20,966 nucleotides of DNA, taken from IMG/VR virus record IMGVR_UViG_3300046010_002064, positions 1 to 20,966 of that record; one strand, given 5' to 3'. Of the stretch, positions 1 through 6,853 are shown piece by piece (the stretch's first letter is position 1; each line of letters opens with the position of its first letter). The DNA comes from a virus. The notes under the pieces are model-generated. The model ran no database searches, was not told the origin of the DNA, and was given only the letters and a program-made list of their open reading frames with translations. The translations under genes were made by a program, and so were the position numbers.

Positions 1-240
1 CTTAACTAACTTGCCATTTGCGTCACGCTGTCCGTAAAGAATTTCGTGGATAAAGTCCTTGAAATAAGACTCATCAAAAGCCGAATTTGATTCTTTGGCT
101 ACTTTACAAAAAGCGTCAATCGCTAAACTAACGCCAACAAGTTGCGTTGCTTTTGTGTCCACATCTCTGTCCATTATAAGAATAGAAGATTGAACTTTTG
201 CGAACTGTATTGCCATTGCTATGAAGTGCTTCTTAGTCAT
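1..240 (-). CDS. small phage protein of unknown function, C-terminus beyond the left edge
   Basis: An open frame starts with ATG at 240 (MTKKHFIAMAIQFAKVQ...) and stays open for 80 codons to the left edge, so the C-terminus is missing. AAAGGA lies about seven bases upstream of the start. The N-terminus, MTKKHF followed by a helical stretch, resembles short early-region proteins found in many phages, often with acidic helical C-termini, but no catalytic motif is visible. It is the first ordinary gene after a 0.8 kb gene-poor stretch and may begin the next transcription block. A tiny ORF (277-233) overlaps its start. Function unknown; the reading frame itself is well supported by the ribosome site and codon use. 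Confidence 0.7.
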   Translation of the reverse strand, partial: MTKKHFIAMAIQFAKVQSSILIMDRDVDTKATQLVGVSLAIDAFCKVAKESNSAFDESYFKDFIHEILYGQRDANGKLVK

Positions 241-280
241 TTTCTGTCCTTTGTTTGTAGTTGATGGCTGTCCTCATCAG

Positions 281-331
281 TAACTATTCGCCAAATAGTT
301 ATATCGCGCCGCCTTTTAGTGACGGCGCGAT
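281..331. repeat. two back-to-back perfect hairpins
   Basis: TAACTATT (281-288) pairs with AATAGTTA (294-301) around a 5-base loop. One base later ATCGCGCCG (303-311) pairs with CGGCGCGAT (323-331) around an 11-base loop. Neither is followed by a long T run on the minus strand, so a simple intrinsic terminator is doubtful. The position, 40-90 bases upstream of the left-edge gene, would suit a leader structure or protein-binding site. A related direct repeat (GCTGTCC, then ATCAGTA) flanks the pair at 267-282 and 344-360. Confidence 0.5.
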
Positions 332-636
332 TTCGGATTTATTGCTGTCCATAATCAGTATGTTCTAAGGCTGGTTCGCCATTGGGTCCTTCGCCGCTAT
401 CAAATAACTTTCCTATCGGTGTCACACGCTCGGCATTTCTGCGTCTTGGCGTCCGATATCCGTTACAACTTCACGGTGGGTCACAAACTTGCCAAAAGTG
501 TTACATCGCCGCCGATTCGGTCACGTGACGATTACCAAACTATTGCCTAATTCGTTACATCTGCCATTAACTGGTACTGCGTAACGTTGTGCTGGCTGGT
601 TTGGACTTTGGTAGTTTTGCTGGCTACATATTGAAA

Positions 637-665
637 TGTGGCGCGCTACTGATAACTGCGCCACA
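637..665. repeat. GC-rich hairpin in the gene-poor region
   Basis: TGTGGCGC (637-644) and GCGCCACA (658-665) form a perfect 8-bp stem with a 13-base loop. Short A/T runs flank both sides, so it could act as a weak terminator in either direction; on the minus strand it is followed by TTTCAATATG. Role unknown. Confidence 0.4.
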
Positions 666-1034
666 ATTTCTTGCCTTCTCTATGAACTAAGTGCGAAATT
701 ATTTGGTCAAAGGCGCGTACTGTCCCGAAGGATTATTTGCAGGGCGGTTTGGTTACTCTAATTTGGCACTTATTTATTTATCAATATACATAGACGTAAC
801 TTAATCAACTTGTACGCGTACGCGTGGACGAGTTTTTCTGAAAGTCTTATTTAGTTATGAGATAAGTATAACAGATAAAGCCGACGTGGTTATTAACGCG
901 TTATTTAGAGCGTTACGTAAAACATTTAAACGGCACGTAAATGTGCGCGTGTGCGCACGTGGCGGTGTAATTGTTTGGCATTAGTTAGGGGCATTACGGC
1001 GGTAAATCGGCGGAACAACTGCGCACATATTTTG

Positions 1035-1421
1035 CTATTTGCGCCTGCAAGCCAAACAAATACGTCCGCGCCTGCCTGCAATACGCACAGTATTGGCGGC
1101 GGTGTATTCGTGACCATTAGAACAATGTGTGCGAGCACCACGTGCTTGCACGTGCAAACTTCTTTTGATGTTTTCTGATTGCGTGATTGCTTGCAAATGT
1201 GTTGGATTAACGCAACTGGTTTGGCGGCATATGTGGTCAATAACAAAACCATCGGGTATTGCGCCATTAAAATGTAAATAAGACCATTTATGTGCGGTGA
1301 TTGACCGCCTGTTTGTGTCAGTAAATATGCCGTAGCCGCTTTTTAATTTAGAGGCTGTCCATATCCAGCAACCATTGGCATTAACGGCGTATTTGGCGTG
1401 GAAGCGGTTTAGTATGGACAT
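1035..1421 (-). CDS. HNH homing-type endonuclease
   Basis: This 128-residue protein has the layout of free-standing phage HNH nucleases. An N-terminal GCWIWTASK segment (17-25) and a GYGIF/AHKWSY region (30-48) precede the catalytic core: D62-H63, C65 and C70, then N72-P73-x-H75-L76 and the E83-N84 pair. A C-terminal C100-x3-H104 and C122-x2-C125 cluster probably binds zinc. Family knowledge says such enzymes nick or cut DNA at long sites and spread by homing; some also assist packaging. It lies directly downstream of the lysis-block terminator. The ATG at 1421 abuts the terminator T tract and has no visible ribosome site, so expression is uncertain. The nuclease assignment is strong; homing versus packaging is open. 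Confidence 0.88.
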   Translation of the reverse strand: MSILNRFHAKYAVNANGCWIWTASKLKSGYGIFTDTNRRSITAHKWSYLHFNGAIPDGFVIDHICRQTSCVNPTHLQAITQSENIKRSLHVQARGARTHCSNGHEYTAANTVRIAGRRGRICLACRRK

Positions 1422-1467
1422 AAAAGAAGCCTAGCGGTTGCTTCTTCCCCAAGGGCAACCGCTAGGC
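1422..1467 (-). terminator. intrinsic terminator after the lysis genes
   Basis: GCCTAGCGGTTGC (1429-1441) and its exact complement at 1455-1467 give a perfect 13-bp stem with a 13-base loop. On the minus strand the hairpin is followed by TTCTTTT (1428-1422). It lies 22 bases past the stop of the holin-like gene and so probably ends the late transcript. The opposite strand has a weaker ACTTTATTT tail, so it may be partly bidirectional. Confidence 0.85.
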
Positions 1468-1489
1468 AACTTTATTTAGTTGTGGCGAA

Positions 1490-1708
1490 TTACTTCGCCG
1501 TTCTGCCAAAGGCAGAATCTTTAACGTTTAGATAACGTGCAAGAGTTGGCAAAGCGCCAGCCCATAGTGCGTTTGCTACGGCTTTCCAATCTGCGCCAGT
1601 TAGGTCAAGCGGCGAGCCATAACTCTTTACAGCCATTACTGTTACAACAGCGCCGATTAGTGCGCCAATTGCGTTACGAACATAACTGTTTAGCATTTCT
1701 TTATTCAT
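1490..1708 (-). CDS. holin-like small membrane protein
   Basis: A 72-residue protein with one clear hydrophobic segment, about residues 12-29 (NAIGALIGAVVTVMAVKS), followed by a polar/amphipathic region ending in ALPTLARYLNVKDSAFGR. Similar short proteins ending in an 'AALP..RWLNPKD.AFGR' pattern occur beside endolysins in uncultured aquatic phages, and the end loosely recalls the r1t-type holin family. The start is well defined: AAAGGAG inside the last codons of the endolysin gene, five bases from ATG, which itself begins two bases after the endolysin stop. Position argues for a holin, which permeabilises the inner membrane to release or activate the endolysin. With only one segment the class is unclear; the two-helix protein at 2168-2455 is the competing holin candidate. 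Confidence 0.6.
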   Translation of the reverse strand: MNKEMLNSYVRNAIGALIGAVVTVMAVKSYGSPLDLTGADWKAVANALWAGALPTLARYLNVKDSAFGRTAK

Positions 1709-1710
1709 TT

Positions 1711-2178
1711 TTACTCCTTTGGACGAGCAACTGCCATAATTGTTTGATAGTTGCGCTTTTTCAAGTAAAAGCCGTCGCCATTTGATTGGCTGCCAGCCTT
1801 ACCCGAACTTGTGTTGCCTTCATATACTTGCAAATACTTTAGTGCCGTGTTGTGATACTTAACAATGCCTACGTGGTCAGCCTGCGCGTCCTCATCAAAC
1901 TGGAAGAACACTAAATCTCCACGTTTTGCCTGTCCGATTGGCACTATTTGATTGTTCTTAGTTAGATATTTAAGCCAAGCGTCACAAGAAGCAAAGCCTT
2001 TTTTAGTGTTAGCAACTGACGCAATAGCGCCTGAATCAAAATACATCTTGCTGGCACTCATAGCACACCAAGGCTGGTTGTTAAGTCCAAACCACTTGCC
2101 AAACGTTGTATCGTTATTTGCGCCTTCTGTATAGCCGACAGAAGCCTCGCAAAGTTCCATTAGTTTCTTAATGTCCAT
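1711..2178 (-). CDS. CHAP-domain endolysin
   Basis: A 155-residue cysteine peptidase/amidase predicted to cut host peptidoglycan at the end of infection. The CHAP pattern is complete: nucleophile C38 in PWCAMSA, H102 in DHVGIV, and acidic/polar partners E120 and N122 in VYEGNT; RGDLVFF (86-92) is the usual strand before the His. The N-terminus (LMELCEASVGYTEG) is also typical of phage CHAP lysins. The protein is a bare catalytic domain with no recognisable wall-binding domain and no signal peptide, so it should depend on a holin. It overlaps the preceding membrane-protein gene by 11 bases, with GGAAG just before ATG. Amidase versus endopeptidase activity cannot be told from sequence. Confidence 0.88.
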   Translation of the reverse strand: MDIKKLMELCEASVGYTEGANNDTTFGKWFGLNNQPWCAMSASKMYFDSGAIASVANTKKGFASCDAWLKYLTKNNQIVPIGQAKRGDLVFFQFDEDAQADHVGIVKYHNTALKYLQVYEGNTSSGKAGSQSNGDGFYLKKRNYQTIMAVARPKE

Positions 2179-2455
2179 CTTCCGTTACTTCCTTTTCTAC
2201 TGGCGGTTTAGGTTTAGATTTTAGCCCATTTGCACTCAATATTCCTGAAAGAGTGCCAGTTAAAAACACGCAAAGAGTTGATACTAAATCAATAAATGCC
2301 GCGTCATTAGGCGCTTGATTCATTGGTTGCGTTACAAAAACAAGTGCATATAACATCGCAAACACAGAGCCGCTAAACACAAGTGCAAGCAAAATGCCTA
2401 TGGTTACAATTAAACGTGCGTGTAATTCTTCTGGTGTTAATCGTTTTTTAGCCAT
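2168..2455 (-). CDS. two-helix membrane protein, possible holin
   Basis: The start chosen is ATG 2455 (MAKKRLTPEELHAR), giving 95 residues, with GGAAA about eight bases upstream. A longer in-frame start at 2548 would run through the upstream lipoprotein gene in another frame and is unlikely. Residues 15-41 and 54-75 form two hydrophobic helices joined by a polar loop (TQPMNQAPNDAA), with a charged Lys/Pro/Glu C-terminus. Proteins with this loop and helix pattern are frequent in lysis regions of uncultured aquatic phages. It sits between the lipoprotein and the endolysin, overlapping both. A holin or accessory lysis role is inferred from topology and position. Confidence 0.65.
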   Translation of the reverse strand: MAKKRLTPEELHARLIVTIGILLALVFSGSVFAMLYALVFVTQPMNQAPNDAAFIDLVSTLCVFLTGTLSGILSANGLKSKPKPPVEKEVTEDGH

Positions 2456-2646
2456 TGTTGGTTTCCACATCAGGTAGTAAGTCTTTCGTGCATTGTCCAA
2501 GCGCCTCGCATTGTGGCGGATTGCATTCAGGCGCTTCCCAGTTTTCATATTCTTGACAGGGATAACGCGTCCAGCCTTGATAACTGCAACCAGTTAGAAG
2601 TAACGTGCTTATTAGCCCCCCGATAAACCACTTAATTTTTTTCCAT
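2448..2646 (-). CDS. Cys-rich lipoprotein, frame interrupted at an A7 run
   Basis: A strong start exists at ATG 2646 (GGAG six bases upstream, 11 bases after the preceding stop), but frame 0 stops after MEKN at an A7 run (2636-2642). Dropping one A gives a coherent 65-residue protein: MEKIKW..., hydrophobic core, lipobox LLTGC with lipidated C20, then a Cys-rich tail (C30, C41, C46, C52) with NWEAPECNPPQCEALG and CTKDLLPD. Its stop overlaps the next start by eight bases. Small lipoproteins with this 'PEC.PP.C' tail recur near lysis genes of aquatic phages; an Rz1-like role is possible but unproven. The break may be a sequencing or assembly error, slippage on the A run, or a real mutation. The gene itself is well supported. 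Confidence 0.7.
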
Positions 2647-2657
2647 TTCTATCTCCA

Positions 2658-2885
2658 TTAAAGTGTTGCCTGATTTAACTTATGCCATATTGTGCCATTC
2701 CAATAGACCAAATGCTCGGAATCTAAGTCATAAAATATATCGCCTACACGTGGATTGGTCGGCGTATCAGTAGAAAAATCTACACTCGGCGCTGTAAATC
2801 GTTGTGCGGTTTCTAATTTAGCAAGGCGGTTATATATGTCCTGAAACATTGTTTTTAGTTCAGGCGGTTGATTAATGTATGCCAT
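2658..2885 (-). CDS. small tail-associated protein with GDIFYD...YWNGTIWH motif
   Basis: A 75-residue protein: an N-terminal helix likely to coil (DIYNRLAKLETAQ, 16-28), a Thr/Pro linker, and a beta motif GDIFYDLDSEHLVYWNGTIW (48-67). That motif type is common in small phage structural proteins and fibre ends, and a related one lies in the protein at 6853-7107. MAYINQPPEL followed by RLAKLETAQRFTAP resembles a widespread uncharacterised aquatic-phage family. AGGA precedes the ATG, partly inside the upstream stop. It sits between the last large tail gene and the lysis genes. Function unknown; a virion part at the tail tip is a guess. Confidence 0.65.
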   Translation of the reverse strand: MAYINQPPELKTMFQDIYNRLAKLETAQRFTAPSVDFSTDTPTNPRVGDIFYDLDSEHLVYWNGTIWHKLNQATL

Positions 2886-2894
2886 AGCCGTTTC

Positions 2895-3995
2895 CTAGTT
2901 GGTAGTAATTGTTAGAGTAATTGTTACACGTTCAGGACCATCTTCGCCCGGCAACACATTAAGTCCGACAATCCGATAAACGGCGTCCAAGCCTTGTGGG
3001 AATCTTTCGTCTTGAATAATAAGCCGCGCGTCATCGCCGATAGAATAAGTGCCGTATTGAGGCTCAACAAAAGCAGGCACAACCACACTAATAATTGGTG
3101 GTGGTGTAGCAACTACCTGAACTTGCGCCAATGCCAATTCATTAAGCACAGTTTGGTCTGTAATGTCAGAGTAAGAAACTGTTACATCTAATAATGGGAA
3201 TCCAGCCGTTATTGAAGCGGCGTCCTGTGCATTTGCTAGTAATTTTCCTTCATTAGAACCAGCACCTGTAACGTAAAGATTATTAGACACAATTGAGCCA
3301 TCTTCGGGATAACTGTATTGCACAATATTGCCTGCGGGAAAAATAAACACAGGCGTTTGTATATCGCCAACACCTGAATCCACATTACCTGTACGTGGAT
3401 AACCAAGCACTAAAGTTTTCTTTGGTTCAAACGTTACGCCGTCATATTCAACTTTAATATTAAAATCGAAGCCGTCATCTTGGCGCGATAAATCTTGAAT
3501 TGCGGCGTAAATATTTTTATATTCGTAGTCATAATAAACGCGGTCAATCAATACGCCTGACGTTTCAGAACCTGTAATAACGCCAATATCGCCATTTGGT
3601 AACATTTGCGCGTCATTTATCAAAGTGCGGACAATTAACAATTGGTCAATGTTTGTAAAAGCAACTGTTGTGTTAATAAGTCGGTGTTCAAAATAAGATT
3701 CAAATTCTCTTGCCGTTATGTTTAACGTTTGATTTGCGCTGTCATATGAACGCGACCAAATAACGCCACCCCATACCAAAATGCCATTTCTATCTACATA
3801 AACAGCGTTACGCGTTGGCTGTGTTGCCGCGTCCACGTTATAACCATATGTATTAACGCCTGACAAAAGAAGATGTGCGCTAAAAGAACCAGCCTGATTT
3901 AATTGCTGAGTAAAAGATACGCCAGTTATAGGTAGTTCAGCAATAATTTCATTTGTTAAAAGGTCAGCAAACAAATACCGATAGGTGGTTGTCAC
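2895..3995 (-). CDS. minor tail protein, Gp37-like / baseplate hub type
   Basis: A 366-residue protein starting with GTG at 3995, five bases after AGGAG. The N-terminus (YRYLFADLLTNEIIAELPITGVSFTQ... followed by GSFSAHLLL) and VYVDRNGILVWGGVIWSRSYD (62-82) fit the ReqiPepy6 Gp37-like family of actinophage minor tail proteins, related to the tail-tip hub (Tal-like) group. Middle: LINTTVAFTN and YEYKNIYAAIQDLSRQ; C-terminus: beta-rich with YSIGDDARLII and GPERVTITLTI. Such proteins form the tail tip below the distal tail protein and guide genome delivery. No peptidase or muramidase motif is visible. It is separated from the distal tail gene by the fibre genes, unlike the usual order. Confidence 0.7.
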   Translation of the reverse strand: MTTTYRYLFADLLTNEIIAELPITGVSFTQQLNQAGSFSAHLLLSGVNTYGYNVDAATQPTRNAVYVDRNGILVWGGVIWSRSYDSANQTLNITAREFESYFEHRLINTTVAFTNIDQLLIVRTLINDAQMLPNGDIGVITGSETSGVLIDRVYYDYEYKNIYAAIQDLSRQDDGFDFNIKVEYDGVTFEPKKTLVLGYPRTGNVDSGVGDIQTPVFIFPAGNIVQYSYPEDGSIVSNNLYVTGAGSNEGKLLANAQDAASITAGFPLLDVTVSYSDITDQTVLNELALAQVQVVATPPPIISVVVPAFVEPQYGTYSIGDDARLIIQDERFPQGLDAVYRIVGLNVLPGEDGPERVTITLTITTN

Positions 3996-4003
3996 TCTAT
4001 CTC

Positions 4004-4351
4004 CTATTCAGTAGGCGGAATAACTACTTCCCACTCTAAATTTGTTTCATTCCAATTATAAAAATTGCCGTCTGTTGGCATTGGAGTCGGCGCTTCCCAC
4101 AAATAAGTATCTAAATCCAAAGTCCAAGATTCATAAGGTTGTGGCGCGGCAAAACCTACGCCGTCCCAAGAATATCCAATGCCAGCATAATTTTTGTGTA
4201 GCGGTGTTCCGCCTAATAGATGAGTGTTGCCCTGAGTATTGTAAGAAGTCTGCACCCAAGTACCACCAAGATTGGTTTCGCACCACTCTTTAGTGTCGGC
4301 AACAATAACTTGTTCAACAATGCCATCTACAACTTTTGCAAAATGAGCCAT
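4004..4351 (-). CDS. virion-associated protein with MAHFAKV start, unknown function
   Basis: A 115-residue protein opening MAHFAKVVDGIVEQVIVADT, then GGTWVQTSYNTQ, GYSWDGVGFAAPQPYESW and a Trp/Pro/Glu-rich end. This architecture is very common in cyanophages and other aquatic phages, where it is normally annotated as hypothetical or structural near tail genes. AAGGAG sits eight bases before ATG, and the start overlaps the stop of the upstream gene by one base (TAATG). Position among tail-tip genes suggests a fibre accessory or small tail protein. No enzyme motif is seen; the ORF is confident, the function is not. Confidence 0.7.
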   Translation of the reverse strand: MAHFAKVVDGIVEQVIVADTKEWCETNLGGTWVQTSYNTQGNTHLLGGTPLHKNYAGIGYSWDGVGFAAPQPYESWTLDLDTYLWEAPTPMPTDGNFYNWNETNLEWEVVIPPTE

Positions 4352-4542
4352 TATTCTTTCTCCTTTTCGCCATAAAGCGTTGCTGCATTAAGTAATTTTA
4401 CTTCTCGCTTAGTAACTATGCCACCTTTTTCATCTAGTTGCGCTTTAGCGGTTTCTTCGCTATCAGCAACAATATGCACCAACATTACAACTTCATAAGT
4501 AAAAAGTTGCGTTACTTTTTCTTTATCTTTTACTATTTTCAT
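4351..4542 (-). CDS. small hypothetical protein between adhesin and tail genes
   Basis: A 63-residue, charged protein (MKIVKDKEKVTQLF...) with a short beta-like core YEVVMLVHIVAD and a helix SEETAKAQLDEKGG. AAGGAG lies eight bases before ATG, in the 11-base gap after the glycine-rich gene; the stop overlaps the next start by one base. The tight coupling and strong ribosome site indicate a real gene. The core-plus-helix pattern could bind a tail or fibre protein, but I do not recognise the family. Confidence 0.6.
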   Translation of the reverse strand: MKIVKDKEKVTQLFTYEVVMLVHIVADSEETAKAQLDEKGGIVTKREVKLLNAATLYGEKEKE

Positions 4543-4553
4543 TTGCCTTCTCC

Positions 4554-6302
4554 TTAAAATGCGTAACGGACGATAACTATACCGCTACCGCCTGAACCTG
4601 AGTTTGAACCACCAGCACCACCGCCACCGCCACCGCCTGTGTTAGCAGTTCCGTTAGCCGCAGTAATTCCAGATTGATTTCCACCGCCACCGCCACCGCC
4701 TAAACCACCTTGTGACGCAGTTCCAGAAGCCGAACCAACAGCACCGCCACCACCACCAGCAAAGTAATAGTTACCGCCCGATAACTGTCCTGCGCCAGTA
4801 GTTGCACCGCCTGAAATGGCCGTATAAGTACCGATACCGCCAGCACCGCCTACTTCACCGCTAGGAGCGCCGTTACCAAAACCAGCAGTACCAGCCGCGC
4901 CAATACCACCACCGCCACCACCGCCACACCAACCTGTGTTGTTGTTACCTGCGCCGTTGTTACCTTCTGATGGAGAATAAGCACCTAAGTTACCTGTACC
5001 TGGTGACGAATCACCATCACGGCTGCCGCCACCGCCTGAACCACCTCTATTTTGCGGTGAACCATTTCCACCTGAGCCGCCACCTGTAGCCGCAAATGAA
5101 GCAAAACTACTATCTGAACCTCTTTGTCCGTAAGCCGCGCCAGCACCAATTGTAATTGTGTAATTTGTTGCGGTAACAGATTGTGATGTGGCAGTTCTAT
5201 AACCACCAGCACCAGCACCGCCTGAGAATCCACCGCCGCCGCCTGCAACTACTAAGTAATCAACACTAAGTGATTGTAATGGAGTAAATGTTCCTGATGA
5301 ATTAAATCTGTGATACCAATAAGAACCATCAGTTGAAATAACACCACCAGTTGCTTTTGCGCTTCCTGTGTAAAAAGTGCCTGAGGAATTAAATGTGTAA
5401 ATAGTATAAGAGCCTGATGTTGTTTGTGTGCCGCCAATAAATGTTCCAGCAGCAGTTAAATTACGAAGGATAACTACGCCTGAACCACCAGCACCGCCAG
5501 TTTGACCAGCACCACCGCCTGAACCTGTATTAACACTTCCAGCAGTTCCAGTTCCGCCATTATTGGCAGCGCCACCGCCGCCTGACCCACCTGCGCCAGC
5601 AGTTCCCGGACTTGCTACCGCTTGTGCGCCACCACCGCCACCACGTGTTACTGATGAACCTGTGATTGAAGATGCTAAACCATTTCCACCAGCACCACCT
5701 ACCGCATTTGAACCAGTTGTGCCTTGTCCACCTTGACCTACTGCGCCAGCGCCACCGCCGCCGCCACCAGCAACTGATGTAAAACCAGCATTAGAAATTG
5801 CTTGACCGCCGTCATAACCTTGATTTGATGTTCCTGCCGCGCCTGCAACAGTTAAAGCAGGACCACCGCCTTGACCAGAACCACCACCTGCTCCGCCAGT
5901 TGCACCATTATTAAAACTACTGTTAGCCCCGCCATTGTAACCTTGACCGCCACCGCCACCGCCAGTAGAAGTAATAGTTGAAATTCCAGTTCCTGAAATA
6001 GATGAGTTATTACCATTTTGTACAGAAGCCAATTGGCTATCACTTGTAGAACCTACGCCGCCAGCGCCTACTGTAATTGTGAAAAAAGTGTTTAATGGCA
6101 TAGTCAAAGGAATTTCAGCCGCAGAGCCGCGACCTGATGTTTCACCTGATACTGAGTTTCTATAACCACCAGCACCACCACCACCAGCGCGTGGAGATGT
6201 ATTATCTTTACCACCACCACCACCGCCAGCAATTACTAAATATTCAACAGTAACTCCTAATCTGCCAGTTTTAGCAGAATCAAGCACTCCAATAATAGGC
6301 AT
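4554..6302 (-). CDS. glycine-rich tail adhesin with duplicated domain
   Basis: Start taken at ATG 6302 (MPIIGVLDSAKTG), which overlaps the previous stop as TAATG with GGAG ten bases upstream, giving 582 residues. Two homologous glycine-rich domains follow: about 19-280 (VEYLVIAGGGGGG to GGSGVVILRN) and about 347-582 (VDYLVVAGGGGG to GGSGIVIVRYAF). Each has GGAGGYR, TITVGAG-type and long G-rich runs. The linker contains two copies of a FNSSGTF motif. Such proteins are known as phage fibre or adhesin parts, where polyglycine-II helices may pack into a sandwich whose loops bind host receptors. As the most repetitive tail protein in the tail-tip block, receptor binding is the best inference. Confidence 0.8.
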   Translation of the reverse strand: MPIIGVLDSAKTGRLGVTVEYLVIAGGGGGGKDNTSPRAGGGGAGGYRNSVSGETSGRGSAAEIPLTMPLNTFFTITVGAGGVGSTSDSQLASVQNGNNSSISGTGISTITSTGGGGGGQGYNGGANSSFNNGATGGAGGGSGQGGGPALTVAGAAGTSNQGYDGGQAISNAGFTSVAGGGGGGAGAVGQGGQGTTGSNAVGGAGGNGLASSITGSSVTRGGGGGAQAVASPGTAGAGGSGGGGAANNGGTGTAGSVNTGSGGGAGQTGGAGGSGVVILRNLTAAGTFIGGTQTTSGSYTIYTFNSSGTFYTGSAKATGGVISTDGSYWYHRFNSSGTFTPLQSLSVDYLVVAGGGGGFSGGAGAGGYRTATSQSVTATNYTITIGAGAAYGQRGSDSSFASFAATGGGSGGNGSPQNRGGSGGGGSRDGDSSPGTGNLGAYSPSEGNNGAGNNNTGWCGGGGGGGIGAAGTAGFGNGAPSGEVGGAGGIGTYTAISGGATTGAGQLSGGNYYFAGGGGGAVGSASGTASQGGLGGGGGGGNQSGITAANGTANTGGGGGGGAGGSNSGSGGSGIVIVRYAF

Positions 6303-6853
6303 TAGGCAATATCTCCAAACACATACCAAAGGTCAGTTCCTGCTTTAAGGCAAGTCGCCGCGCTATAACGCGCACGAAGTTTTGGTTCGGCGGCAGTTGC
6401 GCCAGTTGATTGAATAGTTGTTGTGCCACTTGTTACTGCGTTAATTGTTGTTTGACCTGCGCCAATTGATAATACGTTTAACTGTGTGCCGATTGGAAAT
6501 GCAACAGAAGCATTTGTAGGAATTCTAAATGTGTTTCCTGAACCATTATTCATTGTTACTACTTTGCCATTATCAGTTAATACTGCCGTGTAACTTGAAC
6601 CTGTATCTGCTGTAAAAGCAAGATTTATTTTTGGGTCAGTAAGAGTTTTATTAGTAAGAGTTTGTGTTCCAGTTAGTGTTACATCACCTGCGCCTGTGTA
6701 TGCTAAAGAAGTCCAAGCAGTTACACCATCACCTATTTTAACTTTGCCTGTATCAGTTTCAAAGCCCCACTCGCCCGAAGCAAGTGTTGGGTTAGTAGAA
6801 GTCCATTGCGAAGCCGTACCACGGCGTACTTGAATTTGCGTTACTACTGGCAT
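6302..6853 (-). CDS. tail fibre protein with Mtd-like N-terminus
   Basis: A 183-residue protein. The N-terminus (QIQVRRGTASQWTS, then GEWGFETDTGKVKIGDGVTAW, about 7-48) matches the short attachment domain found at the N-terminus of many phage fibres and in the major tropism determinant family. After GTQTLTNKTLTDPKI (63-77) comes a beta-rich C-terminal domain ending STGATAAEPKLRARYS and WYVFGDIA. The same C-terminal domain ends the protein at 7104-8072. Start and stop overlap both neighbours as TAATG. It most likely forms a short fibre or spike at the tail tip; trimerisation and the ligand are unknown. Confidence 0.75.
   Translation of the reverse strand: MPVVTQIQVRRGTASQWTSTNPTLASGEWGFETDTGKVKIGDGVTAWTSLAYTGAGDVTLTGTQTLTNKTLTDPKINLAFTADTGSSYTAVLTDNGKVVTMNNGSGNTFRIPTNASVAFPIGTQLNVLSIGAGQTTINAVTSGTTTIQSTGATAAEPKLRARYSAATCLKAGTDLWYVFGDIA

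Larger units (their letters stand above)
241..1034. other. gene-poor stretch with hairpins, palindromes and micro-ORFs
   Basis: No ORF of normal length with a ribosome site is present on either strand. It holds perfect inverted repeats at 281-301, 303-331 and 637-665, a 6-bp stem with GTGT loop at 943-958, and palindromes GTCACGTGAC (520-529) and ACGCGTACGCGT (814-825). An AT-rich patch covers about 765-805. GTTACA occurs at 462, 500 and 554. On the minus strand there are several very short overlapping ORFs (see findings). It follows the HNH gene and precedes the gene at the left edge, so a control region, replication origin or block of micro-genes are all possible. No tRNA was recognised. 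Confidence 0.5.

Noticed and set aside
361-375. GGTTCGCC words suggesting a tRNA T-loop
   Set aside because: No acceptor, D or anticodon stems could be built around them on either strand.
781-808. Possible minus-strand promoter, TTGATT (808-803) with TATATT (788-783) or TATTGA (786-781)
   Set aside because: The good -10 word has only a 14-base spacer and the correctly spaced one is a poor match; not strong enough to list.
926-1267. 113-codon minus-strand frame over the HNH gene
   Set aside because: It overlaps the HNH frame, which has clear catalytic motifs; this frame has no recognisable protein or ribosome site.
2456-2548. Upstream extension of the two-helix membrane protein (MKTGKRLNAI...)
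   Set aside because: It runs through the lipoprotein gene in another frame; ATG 2455 has a better ribosome site and starts right at the hydrophobic protein.
4560-6240. Dense CCACCGCCA-type repeats resembling satellite or CRISPR-like DNA
   Set aside because: They are glycine codons of the adhesin read on the minus strand; spacing is irregular and there are no repeat-spacer units.
6303-6329. Upstream extension of the glycine-rich adhesin (MVCVWRYCL...)
   Set aside because: The added codons lie in the end of the preceding fibre gene; ATG 6302 forms the TAATG overlap used by its neighbours.
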